Below, one piece after another: positions 1 to 5,608 of a stretch of DNA of 8,684 nucleotides. Position 1 is the first letter of the stretch. Each line of letters opens with the position of its first letter. The position numbers and the translations under genes were made by a program. The notes under the pieces are model-generated. The model was not told the DNA's origin and ran no database searches. It was given only the letters and a program-made list of their open reading frames with translations. The DNA comes from an uncultured Treponema sp. (GTDB lineage: Bacteria; Spirochaetota; Spirochaetia; Treponematales; Treponemataceae): assembly GCA_946538875.1 (NCBI GenBank), contig CAMNHD010000049.1, positions 1 through 8,684 of the forward strand, read 5' to 3'.

Positions 1-699
1 CTGCGTGAAAAGCAGATGACCGATGTTCAGGACTATTATAAGCTGGTCACTTCTGACCAGGGTGAATTCAAGACCTTCCTGGACAGCATAACAACAAATC
101 TAACCAGATTTTTCCGCAACCAGCCTCACTTTGACGCTCTTATAAACTATGTTATTCCGCATGTCATTGAGAACAAAAAGAAAACTGGTGACACCAAGAT
201 TCATATCTGGAGCGCGGGATGTTCTACCGGCGAGGAGCCATACACAATCGCAATGCTTCTCAAGGACAAGCTGCCCGCTCCTTATTCGTTTGACATAATT
301 GCATCGGACATTTCGCTCAAGTCTCTGATGGTAGGTCAGCAGGGCTTTTATCCTACAGCCCGCATTGCAGGTATACCTGAGAACTATCTGGAGAAATTCT
401 TTACAAAGAATGATTCCGGTTACCAGGTGAAGAGCGACCTTATGCAGACGATCCGCTTTGACTATCACAATCTGCGCCACGACAGCGGTTCACGGAATCT
501 TGACATTGTGTTCTGCCGTAACGTGCTTATTTATTTTGACGAGGCAGCCCAAAAGGCAACTATAGACCGTTTCTATAACTCTATGGCAAAGAATTCATTT
601 TTGTTTATCGGACATTCTGAGAGTTTGTTCGGTATGGAGACAAAATTTGAATTCCTTAAGACTGAGTGGGCCTGTCTGTACCAGAAGAACGAGGTGTAG
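1..699 (+). CDS. cheR: Chemotaxis protein methyltransferase CheR (5' end missing)
   Basis: CheR transfers methyl groups from S-adenosylmethionine to glutamates of chemoreceptors in the cytoplasm, setting receptor sensitivity during adaptation. The frame is open from base 1 to the TAG at 697-699, and the first in-frame ATG (16) falls inside the helical N-terminal domain, so the true start lies upstream; roughly 40-50 residues are probably missing compared with the usual length of about 270-280. Visible features, numbered from base 1: the ITTNLTRFFR segment (about 30-39), the SAM-binding loop WSAGCSTGEEPY (about 70-81), an acidic ASDIS strand end (about 101-105), the beta-subdomain (about 115-150) and the signature IVFCRNVLIYFD (about 169-180). 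cheB follows after 59 bases, so receptor methylation and demethylation are encoded side by side and may be co-transcribed. Family assignment is very secure; only the 5' extent is unknown. Confidence 0.96.
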   Translation: MREKQMTDVQDYYKLVTSDQGEFKTFLDSITTNLTRFFRNQPHFDALINYVIPHVIENKKKTGDTKIHIWSAGCSTGEEPYTIAMLLKDKLPAPYSFDIIASDISLKSLMVGQQGFYPTARIAGIPENYLEKFFTKNDSGYQVKSDLMQTIRFDYHNLRHDSGSRNLDIVFCRNVLIYFDEAAQKATIDRFYNSMAKNSFLFIGHSESLFGMETKFEFLKTEWACLYQKNEV

Positions 700-733
700 G
701 CCGGTCTGTCTCTTAGGGGTGGAACGGCTTTTT
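700..733 (+). terminator. Weak hairpin plus T-run between cheR and cheB
   Basis: GCCGGTC (700-706) can pair with GAACGGC (722-728), six of seven pairs with one mismatch and a 15-base loop, and TTTTT (729-733) follows directly. This has the form of a weak intrinsic terminator or attenuator just after the cheR stop. The short imperfect stem means read-through into cheB is likely. No calculation of folding energy was possible. Confidence 0.3.
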
Positions 734-758
734 AACTCAAAAAAAAGGATTTATTAAA

Positions 759-1982
759 ATGGATGACATACAGGTTTTAGTCTGCGATGATTCCGCTTTG
801 ATGCGGAATCTTATTTCTAGAATTATTGATTCAACCGATGGTATGAAGGTTGTGGGAACGGCCATGAACGGTAAGTTCCTGCTGCAGAAGATACCTCTGC
901 TCAAGCCGGACTGTATTGTTCTGGATATTGAAATGCCGGAGATGAATGGTGTTCAGTTCCTTGAGGAGCGTAAGAAGCGCGGAATCGATATTCCGGTTAT
1001 CATATTGTCTTCGGTGGCGACTAAGGGTGCCGCCGTTACCATGCAGTGTCTTGAACTGGGGGCCTCTGATTTTATCACCAAGCCTTCCGGTTCCATCTCA
1101 AGCAACATCTCCACGGTTTCTTCCTCCATTATAGAAAGAATTGCCTCTTACGGCGGCCGTTTTGCGCGCAGGGCAGGGAAGGATGTTTACCCAGCCGACT
1201 TTTTTATGCATCAGGCAAAGCTCAAGGAAGTGGAGGCTGTCTCTGCAAAGGAGGGGCTGCTTGACAAGGTTAAGCCTGGTGTGACTGCCAGCAAGGAAGC
1301 GGAAAAATCTGCCTCCCCGTCGTTTTCTCCTGTACTGTGGACGTTCAACCGCGAGCCTAAGGAGCCTGCCGTTATCACTCCGCTCAGGAATCCCGGACCC
1401 ATAGACATTGTTGCCATCGGTATTTCCACTGGCGGTCCGAATGCACTGCGCGAAGTCTTTGCAAAGATTGATCCTAAATTCCCAAGGCCTATTCTTGTGG
1501 TCCAGCATATGCCTGCCGGTTTTACCCGGGAATTTGCGGCAAGCCTTAACAGAATCTGTCCTCTTGAGGTGAAGGAAGCCGAGGATGGCGACCTGATTCA
1601 CCCGGGACAAATCTATATTGCGCCCGGTGACTATCACATCAAGGTGGAAAAGTCTACCCTCTGCAATGTAATCCGTCTTTCCAAGGAAGACCAGCGTAAC
1701 GGTCACAGGCCTTCTGCGGATGTACTCTTTGAGTCAGTGGCAAAGCTTTACCAGAACAGGGCCCTTGGAGTCATTATGACCGGTATGGGCCGCGATGGTG
1801 CTGCCCAGCTGGCGGAAATGCGTAAGCAGGGTGCGTGGACTCTTGGGCAGGATGAAAAATCCGCAATTGTCTACGGTATGCCTAAGGTTGCCTGGGAACT
1901 GGGTGCGGTTCAGAGACAGGTTTCCCTGGAGGACATGGCTGCTGAAATAAACCGTACTGTTGCCGAGCATATCAACGGTTGA
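759..1982 (+). CDS. cheB: Chemotaxis response regulator protein-glutamate methylesterase CheB
   Basis: CheB removes methyl groups from receptor glutamates and deamidates receptor glutamines, opposing CheR; its receiver domain is phosphorylated by CheA. The receiver spans residues 1-125: acidic pair D10/D11, phospho-acceptor D56 in VLDIEMPEMNG, S84 and K108. The methylesterase domain spans about 213-405. The catalytic residues expected from the enterobacterial enzyme are all present: S223 in GISTGGP, H250 in VVQHMP and D346 in TGMGRDG. The protein is 407 aa, longer than the usual 350 or so. The excess is a linker (about 140-210) rich in Lys, Glu, Ser and Pro with no recognisable motif. The ATG has an AAGGA ribosome site at 745-749, nine bases upstream. 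It lies just downstream of cheR, possibly in one operon. Assignment is very secure; inter-domain regulation by the long linker is inference. Confidence 0.97.
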   Translation: MDDIQVLVCDDSALMRNLISRIIDSTDGMKVVGTAMNGKFLLQKIPLLKPDCIVLDIEMPEMNGVQFLEERKKRGIDIPVIILSSVATKGAAVTMQCLELGASDFITKPSGSISSNISTVSSSIIERIASYGGRFARRAGKDVYPADFFMHQAKLKEVEAVSAKEGLLDKVKPGVTASKEAEKSASPSFSPVLWTFNREPKEPAVITPLRNPGPIDIVAIGISTGGPNALREVFAKIDPKFPRPILVVQHMPAGFTREFAASLNRICPLEVKEAEDGDLIHPGQIYIAPGDYHIKVEKSTLCNVIRLSKEDQRNGHRPSADVLFESVAKLYQNRALGVIMTGMGRDGAAQLAEMRKQGAWTLGQDEKSAIVYGMPKVAWELGAVQRQVSLEDMAAEINRTVAEHING

Positions 1983-2184
1983 AGTCCCGGAGCACATACG
2001 CCCGACTTGGAGGGGCCGCAGGCTTTTGACGCGGAACGCGGCAAAATGGAGCCGGAGAACGGCGGAACCCGGAACGGCGGGTGCACTAAAGTGAAAAAAT
2101 CTTACCTGAAACTCATCTTTTGTCGGCCAGGAGAGGCTCGTCCGTCATAAAAAATGGCTTGATTTATAAATTATTGTTGCAATC
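1983..2184. other. Spacer after cheB with a GC-rich repetitive patch
   Basis: No gene is supported between cheB and the rubredoxin promoter. Bases 2031-2083 are GC-rich and internally repetitive around the core GGAACGGCGG (71-80 within the 2001-2100 block) and its variants GGAACGCGGC and GAACGGCGGAAC. GCCGC (2015-2019) can pair with GCGGC (2038-2042), but no T-run follows, so it does not look like an intrinsic terminator. The part from about 2085 turns AT-rich towards the promoter. A decayed repeat is possible but not proven. Confidence 0.35.
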
Positions 2185-2213
2185 TGTTCATGGCATATTT
2201 TATGTGCTATACT
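2185..2213 (+). promoter_or_regulatory. Predicted sigma70-type promoter of the rubredoxin operon
   Basis: The -10 element TATACT is at 2208-2213, preceded by TGC, an extended -10. A weak -35, TGTTCA, lies at 2185-2190 with a 17-base spacer. Transcription would begin near 2220, giving a leader of only about 15 bases that starts almost on the GGAGG ribosome site (2221-2225). A perfect 10-bp palindrome ATTTATAAAT (2162-2171) sits upstream in AT-rich DNA; it could be a regulator site, but no specific regulator can be named. Confidence 0.55.
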
Positions 2214-2234
2214 TTTTAGTGGAGGAAAATTTAT

Positions 2235-2399
2235 ATGGATTCGTATGTGTGCCAGGTTTGTGGTTATGAATATAATCCTGAGAAGGGTGACAAGGAAAAT
2301 GGAATTGCACCGGGTACCCCTTTCGAGGATTTGCCCGATGACTGGGAATGTCCTATCTGCGGTGCAAAGAAGAACTGTTTTAAGGATGTCCGGGAGTAG
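2235..2399 (+). CDS. Rubredoxin
   Basis: A complete 54-aa rubredoxin, a small cytoplasmic iron-only electron carrier. In anaerobes it commonly donates electrons to superoxide reductase, rubrerythrin or similar oxygen-defence enzymes. All four iron ligands are visible: C6 and C9 in [10 protein letters not shown], and C39 and C42 in ECPICGAKK. The usual central features are also present, including [18 protein letters not shown] (23-40). The length matches the 52-55 aa norm. The ATG is preceded by GGAGG (2221-2225) at nine bases, the best ribosome site in this part of the window. It is the first gene of a probable operon, with the methyltransferase starting six bases after its TAG. No redox partner lies next to it here, so its physiological partner is unknown. 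Confidence 0.96.
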   Translation: MDSYVCQVCGYEYNPEKGDKENGIAPGTPFEDLPDDWECPICGAKKNCFKDVRE

Positions 2400-2405
2400 G
2401 CCGGC

Positions 2406-3170
2406 GTGGAACGTTCTGATGATTCTGGTGCGCAGTGGTTTGAAAATGAAGATTTCTGGCTGAATTATGCTCCTGTGATGTTCGATGAGCAGCGTTGGGC
2501 CGAGGCTCATGGTGTTGCCCAGGGAATATGCAGGGCGGCGGGGCTGGTGAAGGGTAACCGTGTGCTTGATGCCTGCTGTGGACCGGGAAGAATTTCCGTG
2601 GAGCTTGCGCTTTTGGGAATGGATGTGACTGGTGTGGACATAACCCGGCCTTACCTTGAGGCCGCAAGGGAGTCTGCCAGTGACGAGGGTGTGAACCTTA
2701 CGCTGCTTGAGGCTGATATGCGCAGTTTTGTCGCTGAAAAGCCCTTTGACGCTGCGGTTAATGTTTACAATTCCTTTGGGTACTGTGCTACGGTCCAAGA
2801 GGATACCCTGATTTTAAAATCAATTTATGATTCGCTTAAGCCTGACGGAGTTTTTGTCCTTGAATGCATAAGCCGGGAGACTGCGGTTCAGTATTTTACC
2901 GAGGGAGAGTGGTTTGAGCGGGCGGGGATGACGGTGCTTACGGAATTCAAGGTGGCAGGTGCCTGGGAAGGTCTTGTCTCCAAGTGGATTCTGATTGGTG
3001 CTGACGGAAAACGTATCGAGCATTCCTTTGTGCAGAGGCTTTATTCTGCTCCTGAACTTAGGGATAGGCTTTTGTCATTGGGGTATAGATCTGTTGACGT
3101 TTACGGGGGCTTTGGTCTTACTCCCTACGACCAGACGGCTAAGACCATGGTGCTTGTTGCAAGGAAGTGA
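2406..3170 (+). CDS. Class I SAM-dependent methyltransferase, substrate unknown
   Basis: A 254-aa cytoplasmic protein with a Rossmann-type methyltransferase fold. Motif I is VLDACCGPGRISVELALLG (53-71). The acidic residue expected to bind the SAM ribose is D79 in TGVDIT. EADM (102-105) fits motif III and NVYNSFGY (119-126) fits motif IV. The C-terminal part (about 210-254) has the YSAPELRDRLLSLGYR and YGGFGLTPYD pattern seen in many uncharacterised members of this family. The start is taken as the GTG at 2406, because GGGAG (2392-2396), inside the end of the rubredoxin gene, is nine bases upstream and the two genes are separated by only six bases, which suggests coupled translation. Whether it acts on a small molecule or a macromolecule cannot be read from the sequence. 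Functional class is secure; specificity is not. Confidence 0.88.
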   Translation: MERSDDSGAQWFENEDFWLNYAPVMFDEQRWAEAHGVAQGICRAAGLVKGNRVLDACCGPGRISVELALLGMDVTGVDITRPYLEAARESASDEGVNLTLLEADMRSFVAEKPFDAAVNVYNSFGYCATVQEDTLILKSIYDSLKPDGVFVLECISRETAVQYFTEGEWFERAGMTVLTEFKVAGAWEGLVSKWILIGADGKRIEHSFVQRLYSAPELRDRLLSLGYRSVDVYGGFGLTPYDQTAKTMVLVARK

Positions 3171-3186
3171 TTTGCAGGAGGTCCTT

Positions 3187-3234
3187 ATGAAACGCTTGGA
3201 AGTTTTGCTGTTTTCTTCTATTTTGTGATGTTTT
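3187..3234 (+). other. Signal-peptide start with in-frame TGA, upstream part of the next gene
   Basis: A near-consensus ribosome site AGGAGG (3176-3181) precedes ATG 3187. It opens MKRLEVLLFSSIL, then meets TGA at 3226-3228. The frame is the same as that of the following open frame, which continues CFVFTTSLWGLGA-DMDFF. Reading through the TGA would give a textbook signal peptide: basic MKR, a hydrophobic core and LGA before Asp. So the natural start of the downstream protein appears to be here, interrupted at codon 14. A TGG-to-TGA change (nonsense mutation or base-call error) would explain it. Confidence 0.75.
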
Positions 3235-4152
3235 GTGTTTACGACTTCTCTTTGGGGACTTGGGGCTGACATGGACTTCTTTGGTGACAGGGCCGGGGCT
3301 TGCGGGGAAATTAGCTTTCCCGGGTGGTCTCTTGAGCAGATGGAGTCTGGAAATGTGGGGGTGGCCGCGGCTGCTTTGGCTCAAGGGGATTCTTTGGAAG
3401 TGCCGCCAGCTTTGAGGGAAGTGTCGGGGCACAGGCATCATCATGAAACTTATTATTCAGAGCGGGAATCTTCTTCCTGGGCTGATGTTCTGTTCGACCT
3501 TTTTATCGGTCTCTGGGCGCTGAACAATCTTTCTGTCACTTATGACGACTATCCTTACTGCAATGACTTTGAGTATGTGACTCTTTCTCTTGACGGGCCG
3601 GATATAGGCCAGTTCTACCGCTATGCGCTTGATGCTTCTGCGGGGTATGGGCTGCCGTGGGGGCTCCGCTATGGCGCAAGGCTTGAGGGCATGATATTCA
3701 AGTTCTTTGGACCTGTCTTTGAAATACAGAGTGCGGGTGTTCATCCGGTTACCTGGTATCCTTTTTATGTGGATTTTGACTCTTTTAGGGTGTGGAAGGG
3801 GGAATTGAAGCTTGGACTTGAGATGGCTATTTTCCAGACTAATTTTCTCAGCGCTTTCTGGTACATTCAGTGGGCCCATCTTTTTGATTCTGAGGTTTCC
3901 AGGCATAATGGCCTGAGTCTTGGCCTTATTCTGCGCTCTTATCCCTTTAGGCCGCTGCTTTTGGAGTGGAGGCTTCTATGCGATATCTTTGACTTTGCGG
4001 CGGATGAGGCGGATGCGGTTCAGTCTCATCTTGAGCTTGGCTTTATGCTTTCCAGTCCTGCGGAATTGTTTGTGGCGTGGGTCTGGGAGCGGAACAGCGT
4101 GTACGGCTATAGTGGACATGGCGGGGAAGTCGGGGTACGGTGGCATTTCTGA
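3235..4152 (+). CDS. Putative secreted/outer-membrane beta-barrel protein (5' end disrupted)
   Basis: The family is not recognised. The frame is open for 305 codons from the GTG at 3235. Neither that GTG nor the ATG at 3271 has a good ribosome site, whereas the ATG at 3187 in the same frame does; the intended product is therefore probably 321 residues from 3187, interrupted by the TGA at 3226. The mature part begins near ADMDFFG. It has a polar His-rich stretch (GHRHHHETYYSE) and then many short alternating, aromatic-rich segments typical of membrane beta strands. It ends in GVRWHF, and a C-terminal Phe fits the outer-membrane insertion signal known from Gram-negative barrels. No lipobox is seen. 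It is the third gene of the rubredoxin run, 16 bases after the methyltransferase. It may be a recently broken gene, since no other stop or frameshift is visible. A beta-barrel role is inference. Confidence 0.6.
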   Translation: MFTTSLWGLGADMDFFGDRAGACGEISFPGWSLEQMESGNVGVAAAALAQGDSLEVPPALREVSGHRHHHETYYSERESSSWADVLFDLFIGLWALNNLSVTYDDYPYCNDFEYVTLSLDGPDIGQFYRYALDASAGYGLPWGLRYGARLEGMIFKFFGPVFEIQSAGVHPVTWYPFYVDFDSFRVWKGELKLGLEMAIFQTNFLSAFWYIQWAHLFDSEVSRHNGLSLGLILRSYPFRPLLLEWRLLCDIFDFAADEADAVQSHLELGFMLSSPAELFVAWVWERNSVYGYSGHGGEVGVRWHF

Positions 4153-4155
4153 GAG

Positions 4156-4195
4156 GTGGCGGATAACCCGCTGCGCAGCCGGTAGCCACTTTGTG
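4156..4195 (+). terminator. Possible terminator hairpin after the outer-membrane candidate
   Basis: GTGGC (4156-4160) can pair with GCCAC (4185-4189). An inner CCG (4168-4170) pairs with CGG (4180-4182), and the loop contains the palindrome CTGCGCAG. A short T-rich run (TTTGTGT) follows. The stem is interrupted and the T-run poor, so termination efficiency is doubtful. The position, three bases after the stop codon and before an independent promoter, supports the call. Confidence 0.35.
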
Positions 4196-4242
4196 TCTGC
4201 ATTTTACTAAAATTGATTTCCATGTTTTGATTCTTCTCTCTA

Positions 4243-4271
4243 TTGAACTAAACGCCGTTTATGTGTATACT
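4243..4271 (+). promoter_or_regulatory. hprK promoter, predicted to give a leaderless transcript
   Basis: TTGAAC (4243-4248, four of six matches to TTGACA) and TATACT (4266-4271, five of six matches to TATAAT) are separated by exactly 17 bases. With the -10 element ending at 4271, the usual spacing puts the transcription start at about 4278, which is the A of the hprK ATG. There is no purine-rich ribosome site before that ATG, as expected for leaderless translation. Confidence 0.65.
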
Positions 4272-4277
4272 AAACGC
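4247..4277 (+). repeat. Operator-like direct and inverted repeats on the hprK promoter
   Basis: ACTAAACGC occurs exactly at 4247-4255 and again at 4269-4277, a 22-base step close to two helical turns. The first copy overlaps the end of the -35 and the second overlaps the -10 and the expected start of transcription. The first copy also forms half of a perfect 13-bp inverted repeat, TAAACGCCGTTTA (4249-4261), inside the spacer. The geometry is that of a repressor operator. The cognate regulator is unknown; LexA from the same gene run is one candidate. Confidence 0.5.
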
Positions 4278-5267
4278 ATGTCTGAAAAGAATTTTACGGT
4301 TCTGGATCTGCTGGATCTGGACTTAAAAGGACAAAATTCTCTGAACCTGCGCTGCATTGCCGGAAGAAGGGGCCTTTCCAAGGTTCTCAGAGTTCCTGAT
4401 GTGAACAGACCCGGGCTTGCGCTGAGCGGATTTTATGATTCATTCGCGTACAAGAGGGTTCAGCTTTTCGGACGTGGAGAATATGCCTACCTCAAAAAAC
4501 TGGAGGCAGAAGGCAAGACTGAATCCATAAAGAATTACTTTTCCTACGACATTCCATGTTCAATCTTTACCCGCTCACTGATGCCGAGCGAGGTTTTTCT
4601 TTCACTTGCTGAAGAGGCAGGATGCCCCATCCTTCAGACTAACCTTGAGTCCACTGAGTTTTCCACAAGGCTTCTGCGTGTATTCAGCGATATTTTTGCT
4701 CCGCGTAAGACCATTCATGGTGTTTTGGTCGAAGTATACGGTATCGGTATACTGCTCACAGGCGACAGCGGTGTTGGTAAGAGCGAGACTGCACTTGAAC
4801 TTGTTGAGCGCGGTCACCGTCTGGTTGCGGATGATTCTGTGGAAATAAGATGCGTGAACGGTAACTGCCTGATGGGCCGGGGACCGAACCAGCTTATAAG
4901 CCACCACATGGAAATCCGCGGTCTGGGTATCATAAACATCTCTCAGCTCTATGGCGTAGGTTCAATCCGTGAACAGAAGGAAGTTCAGCTGGTTGTCAAA
5001 CTTGAGGTTTGGGATCAGAACAAGGTTTATGACCGTCTTGGAACAGAATCCCATGCGACAGACCTGCTTGGGGTAAAGATACCTCTTATAGAAGTTCCTG
5101 TGCGCCCCGGCCGTAATCTGCCGATTATCATAGAGGCTGCGGCCATGAATGAGCGTCTGAAGTCCATGGGGTACTATTCCGCAAAGGAATTCAACCAGAA
5201 TGTGCTCAAGTGGATCGAGACAGGAGCTGCAAAGAACGCCTATTATAGTAACGAAGATTCTTATTGA
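4278..5267 (+). CDS. hprK: HPr kinase/phosphorylase
   Basis: This bifunctional cytoplasmic enzyme phosphorylates HPr on Ser46 using ATP or pyrophosphate and reverses it by phosphorolysis, coupling metabolic state to gene regulation. The protein is 329 aa, the usual length. The N-terminal domain (1-about 135) includes DVNRPGLALSGFYD (41-54). The kinase domain carries the catalytic-region H147 in IHGVLVEVYG, the P-loop TGDSGVGKSE (161-170), VADD (183-186), the family signature MEIRGLGIINIS (211-222), YDRLG (251-255) and PVRPGRNLPIIIEAAAMN (274-291). The ATG at 4278 fits the family's N-terminus. In-frame upstream codons would add a non-conserved tail across the promoter, so they were not used. 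ptsH, its substrate, follows after 68 bases. Assignment is very secure. Confidence 0.97.
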   Translation: MSEKNFTVLDLLDLDLKGQNSLNLRCIAGRRGLSKVLRVPDVNRPGLALSGFYDSFAYKRVQLFGRGEYAYLKKLEAEGKTESIKNYFSYDIPCSIFTRSLMPSEVFLSLAEEAGCPILQTNLESTEFSTRLLRVFSDIFAPRKTIHGVLVEVYGIGILLTGDSGVGKSETALELVERGHRLVADDSVEIRCVNGNCLMGRGPNQLISHHMEIRGLGIINISQLYGVGSIREQKEVQLVVKLEVWDQNKVYDRLGTESHATDLLGVKIPLIEVPVRPGRNLPIIIEAAAMNERLKSMGYYSAKEFNQNVLKWIETGAAKNAYYSNEDSY

Positions 5268-5285
5268 TGGAATCTTAAAATATTC

Positions 5286-5305
5286 AGCGAAACCTATGTT
5301 ACGCT
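5286..5305. promoter_or_regulatory. 20-bp dyad before ptsH-lexA, candidate LexA-type operator
   Basis: AGCGAAACCTATGTTACGCT reads as an inverted repeat with eight of ten positions matching in each half (pattern AGCGnAACnTAnGTTnCGCT). Its centre AAACCTATGTTA matches the Bacillus LexA-box core GAACATATGTTC at 9 of 12 positions with identical spacing. A possible -10, TAAAAT (5276-5281), lies just upstream, without a convincing -35. It could instead act in RNA as a small hairpin with a CTAT loop. The role is inferred; the symmetry is directly visible. Confidence 0.45.
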
Positions 5306-5335
5306 TATTACCATGATGACTGAGAGGAAAACAAA

Positions 5336-5602
5336 GTGATTGAAAAAATTTTAACAGTTCGTAACCGTGCCGGTATCCACGCACGCCCCGCTGCCCTTAT
5401 TGCGCAGACTTCAAACAAGTATGCTTCCGAGATTTCGCTCGAAAAGGATTCCATCACTGTGAATGCCAAGTCCATTATGGGTGTCATCACTATGGCGGCA
5501 GGGTATAACACAACCCTTACGCTCAAGGTGGAAGGCTCTGACGAGCAGGCCGCCGCAGATGCAATTTTCAATCTGTTCGAGTCAAAGTTTGAAGAGGAAT
5601 AA
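5336..5602 (+). CDS. ptsH: Phosphocarrier protein HPr
   Basis: HPr is the small cytoplasmic phosphocarrier of the phosphotransferase system and, when phosphorylated on Ser46, a regulator of carbon metabolism. The 88-aa product has the phospho-His site H15 in RAGIHARPA and the regulatory S46 in NAKSIMGVITM, the target of HprK encoded immediately upstream. The length is standard. It starts at GTG 5336, supported by GAGAGG (5322-5327) eight bases upstream and by the conserved IEKILTVRNRAGIHARP beginning at residue 2. lexA follows after six bases and its ribosome site lies within the end of this gene, so translation is probably coupled. No enzyme I or sugar permease is present here, so a purely regulatory HprK-HPr pair is possible but not shown. 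Confidence 0.97.
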   Translation: MIEKILTVRNRAGIHARPAALIAQTSNKYASEISLEKDSITVNAKSIMGVITMAAGYNTTLTLKVEGSDEQAAADAIFNLFESKFEEE

Positions 5603-5608
5603 GCGCTT

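Noticed and set aside
1098..1706. 202-codon minus-strand frame inside cheB
   Set aside because: It is an antisense shadow of a gene with clear CheB domains; its translation shows no recognisable motif.
2046..2150. 34-codon frame starting MEPENGG in the cheB-rubredoxin spacer
   Set aside because: No ribosome site, runs through the GC-rich repetitive patch, and resembles no known small protein.
3226..3228. TGA read as tryptophan or glycine (alternative genetic code)
   Set aside because: TGA is the natural stop of cheB, the methyltransferase, hprK, holA and the PC4-like gene here, so the code appears standard.
3226..3275. Selenocysteine insertion at the TGA of the outer-membrane candidate
   Set aside because: No hairpin of SECIS form could be found just downstream (GACTT recurs as a direct, not inverted, repeat), and a selenocysteine in a signal peptide would make little sense.
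4191..4277. Upstream TTG start extending HprK by 29 residues
   Set aside because: The extension crosses a well-formed promoter, is not family-like and has no ribosome site; ATG 4278 matches the HprK N-terminus.
5313..5339. Eight-residue minicistron MMTERKTK whose stop overlaps the ptsH GTG
   Set aside because: No ribosome site of its own and too short to distinguish from chance; the GAGAGG inside it is better explained as the ptsH ribosome site.
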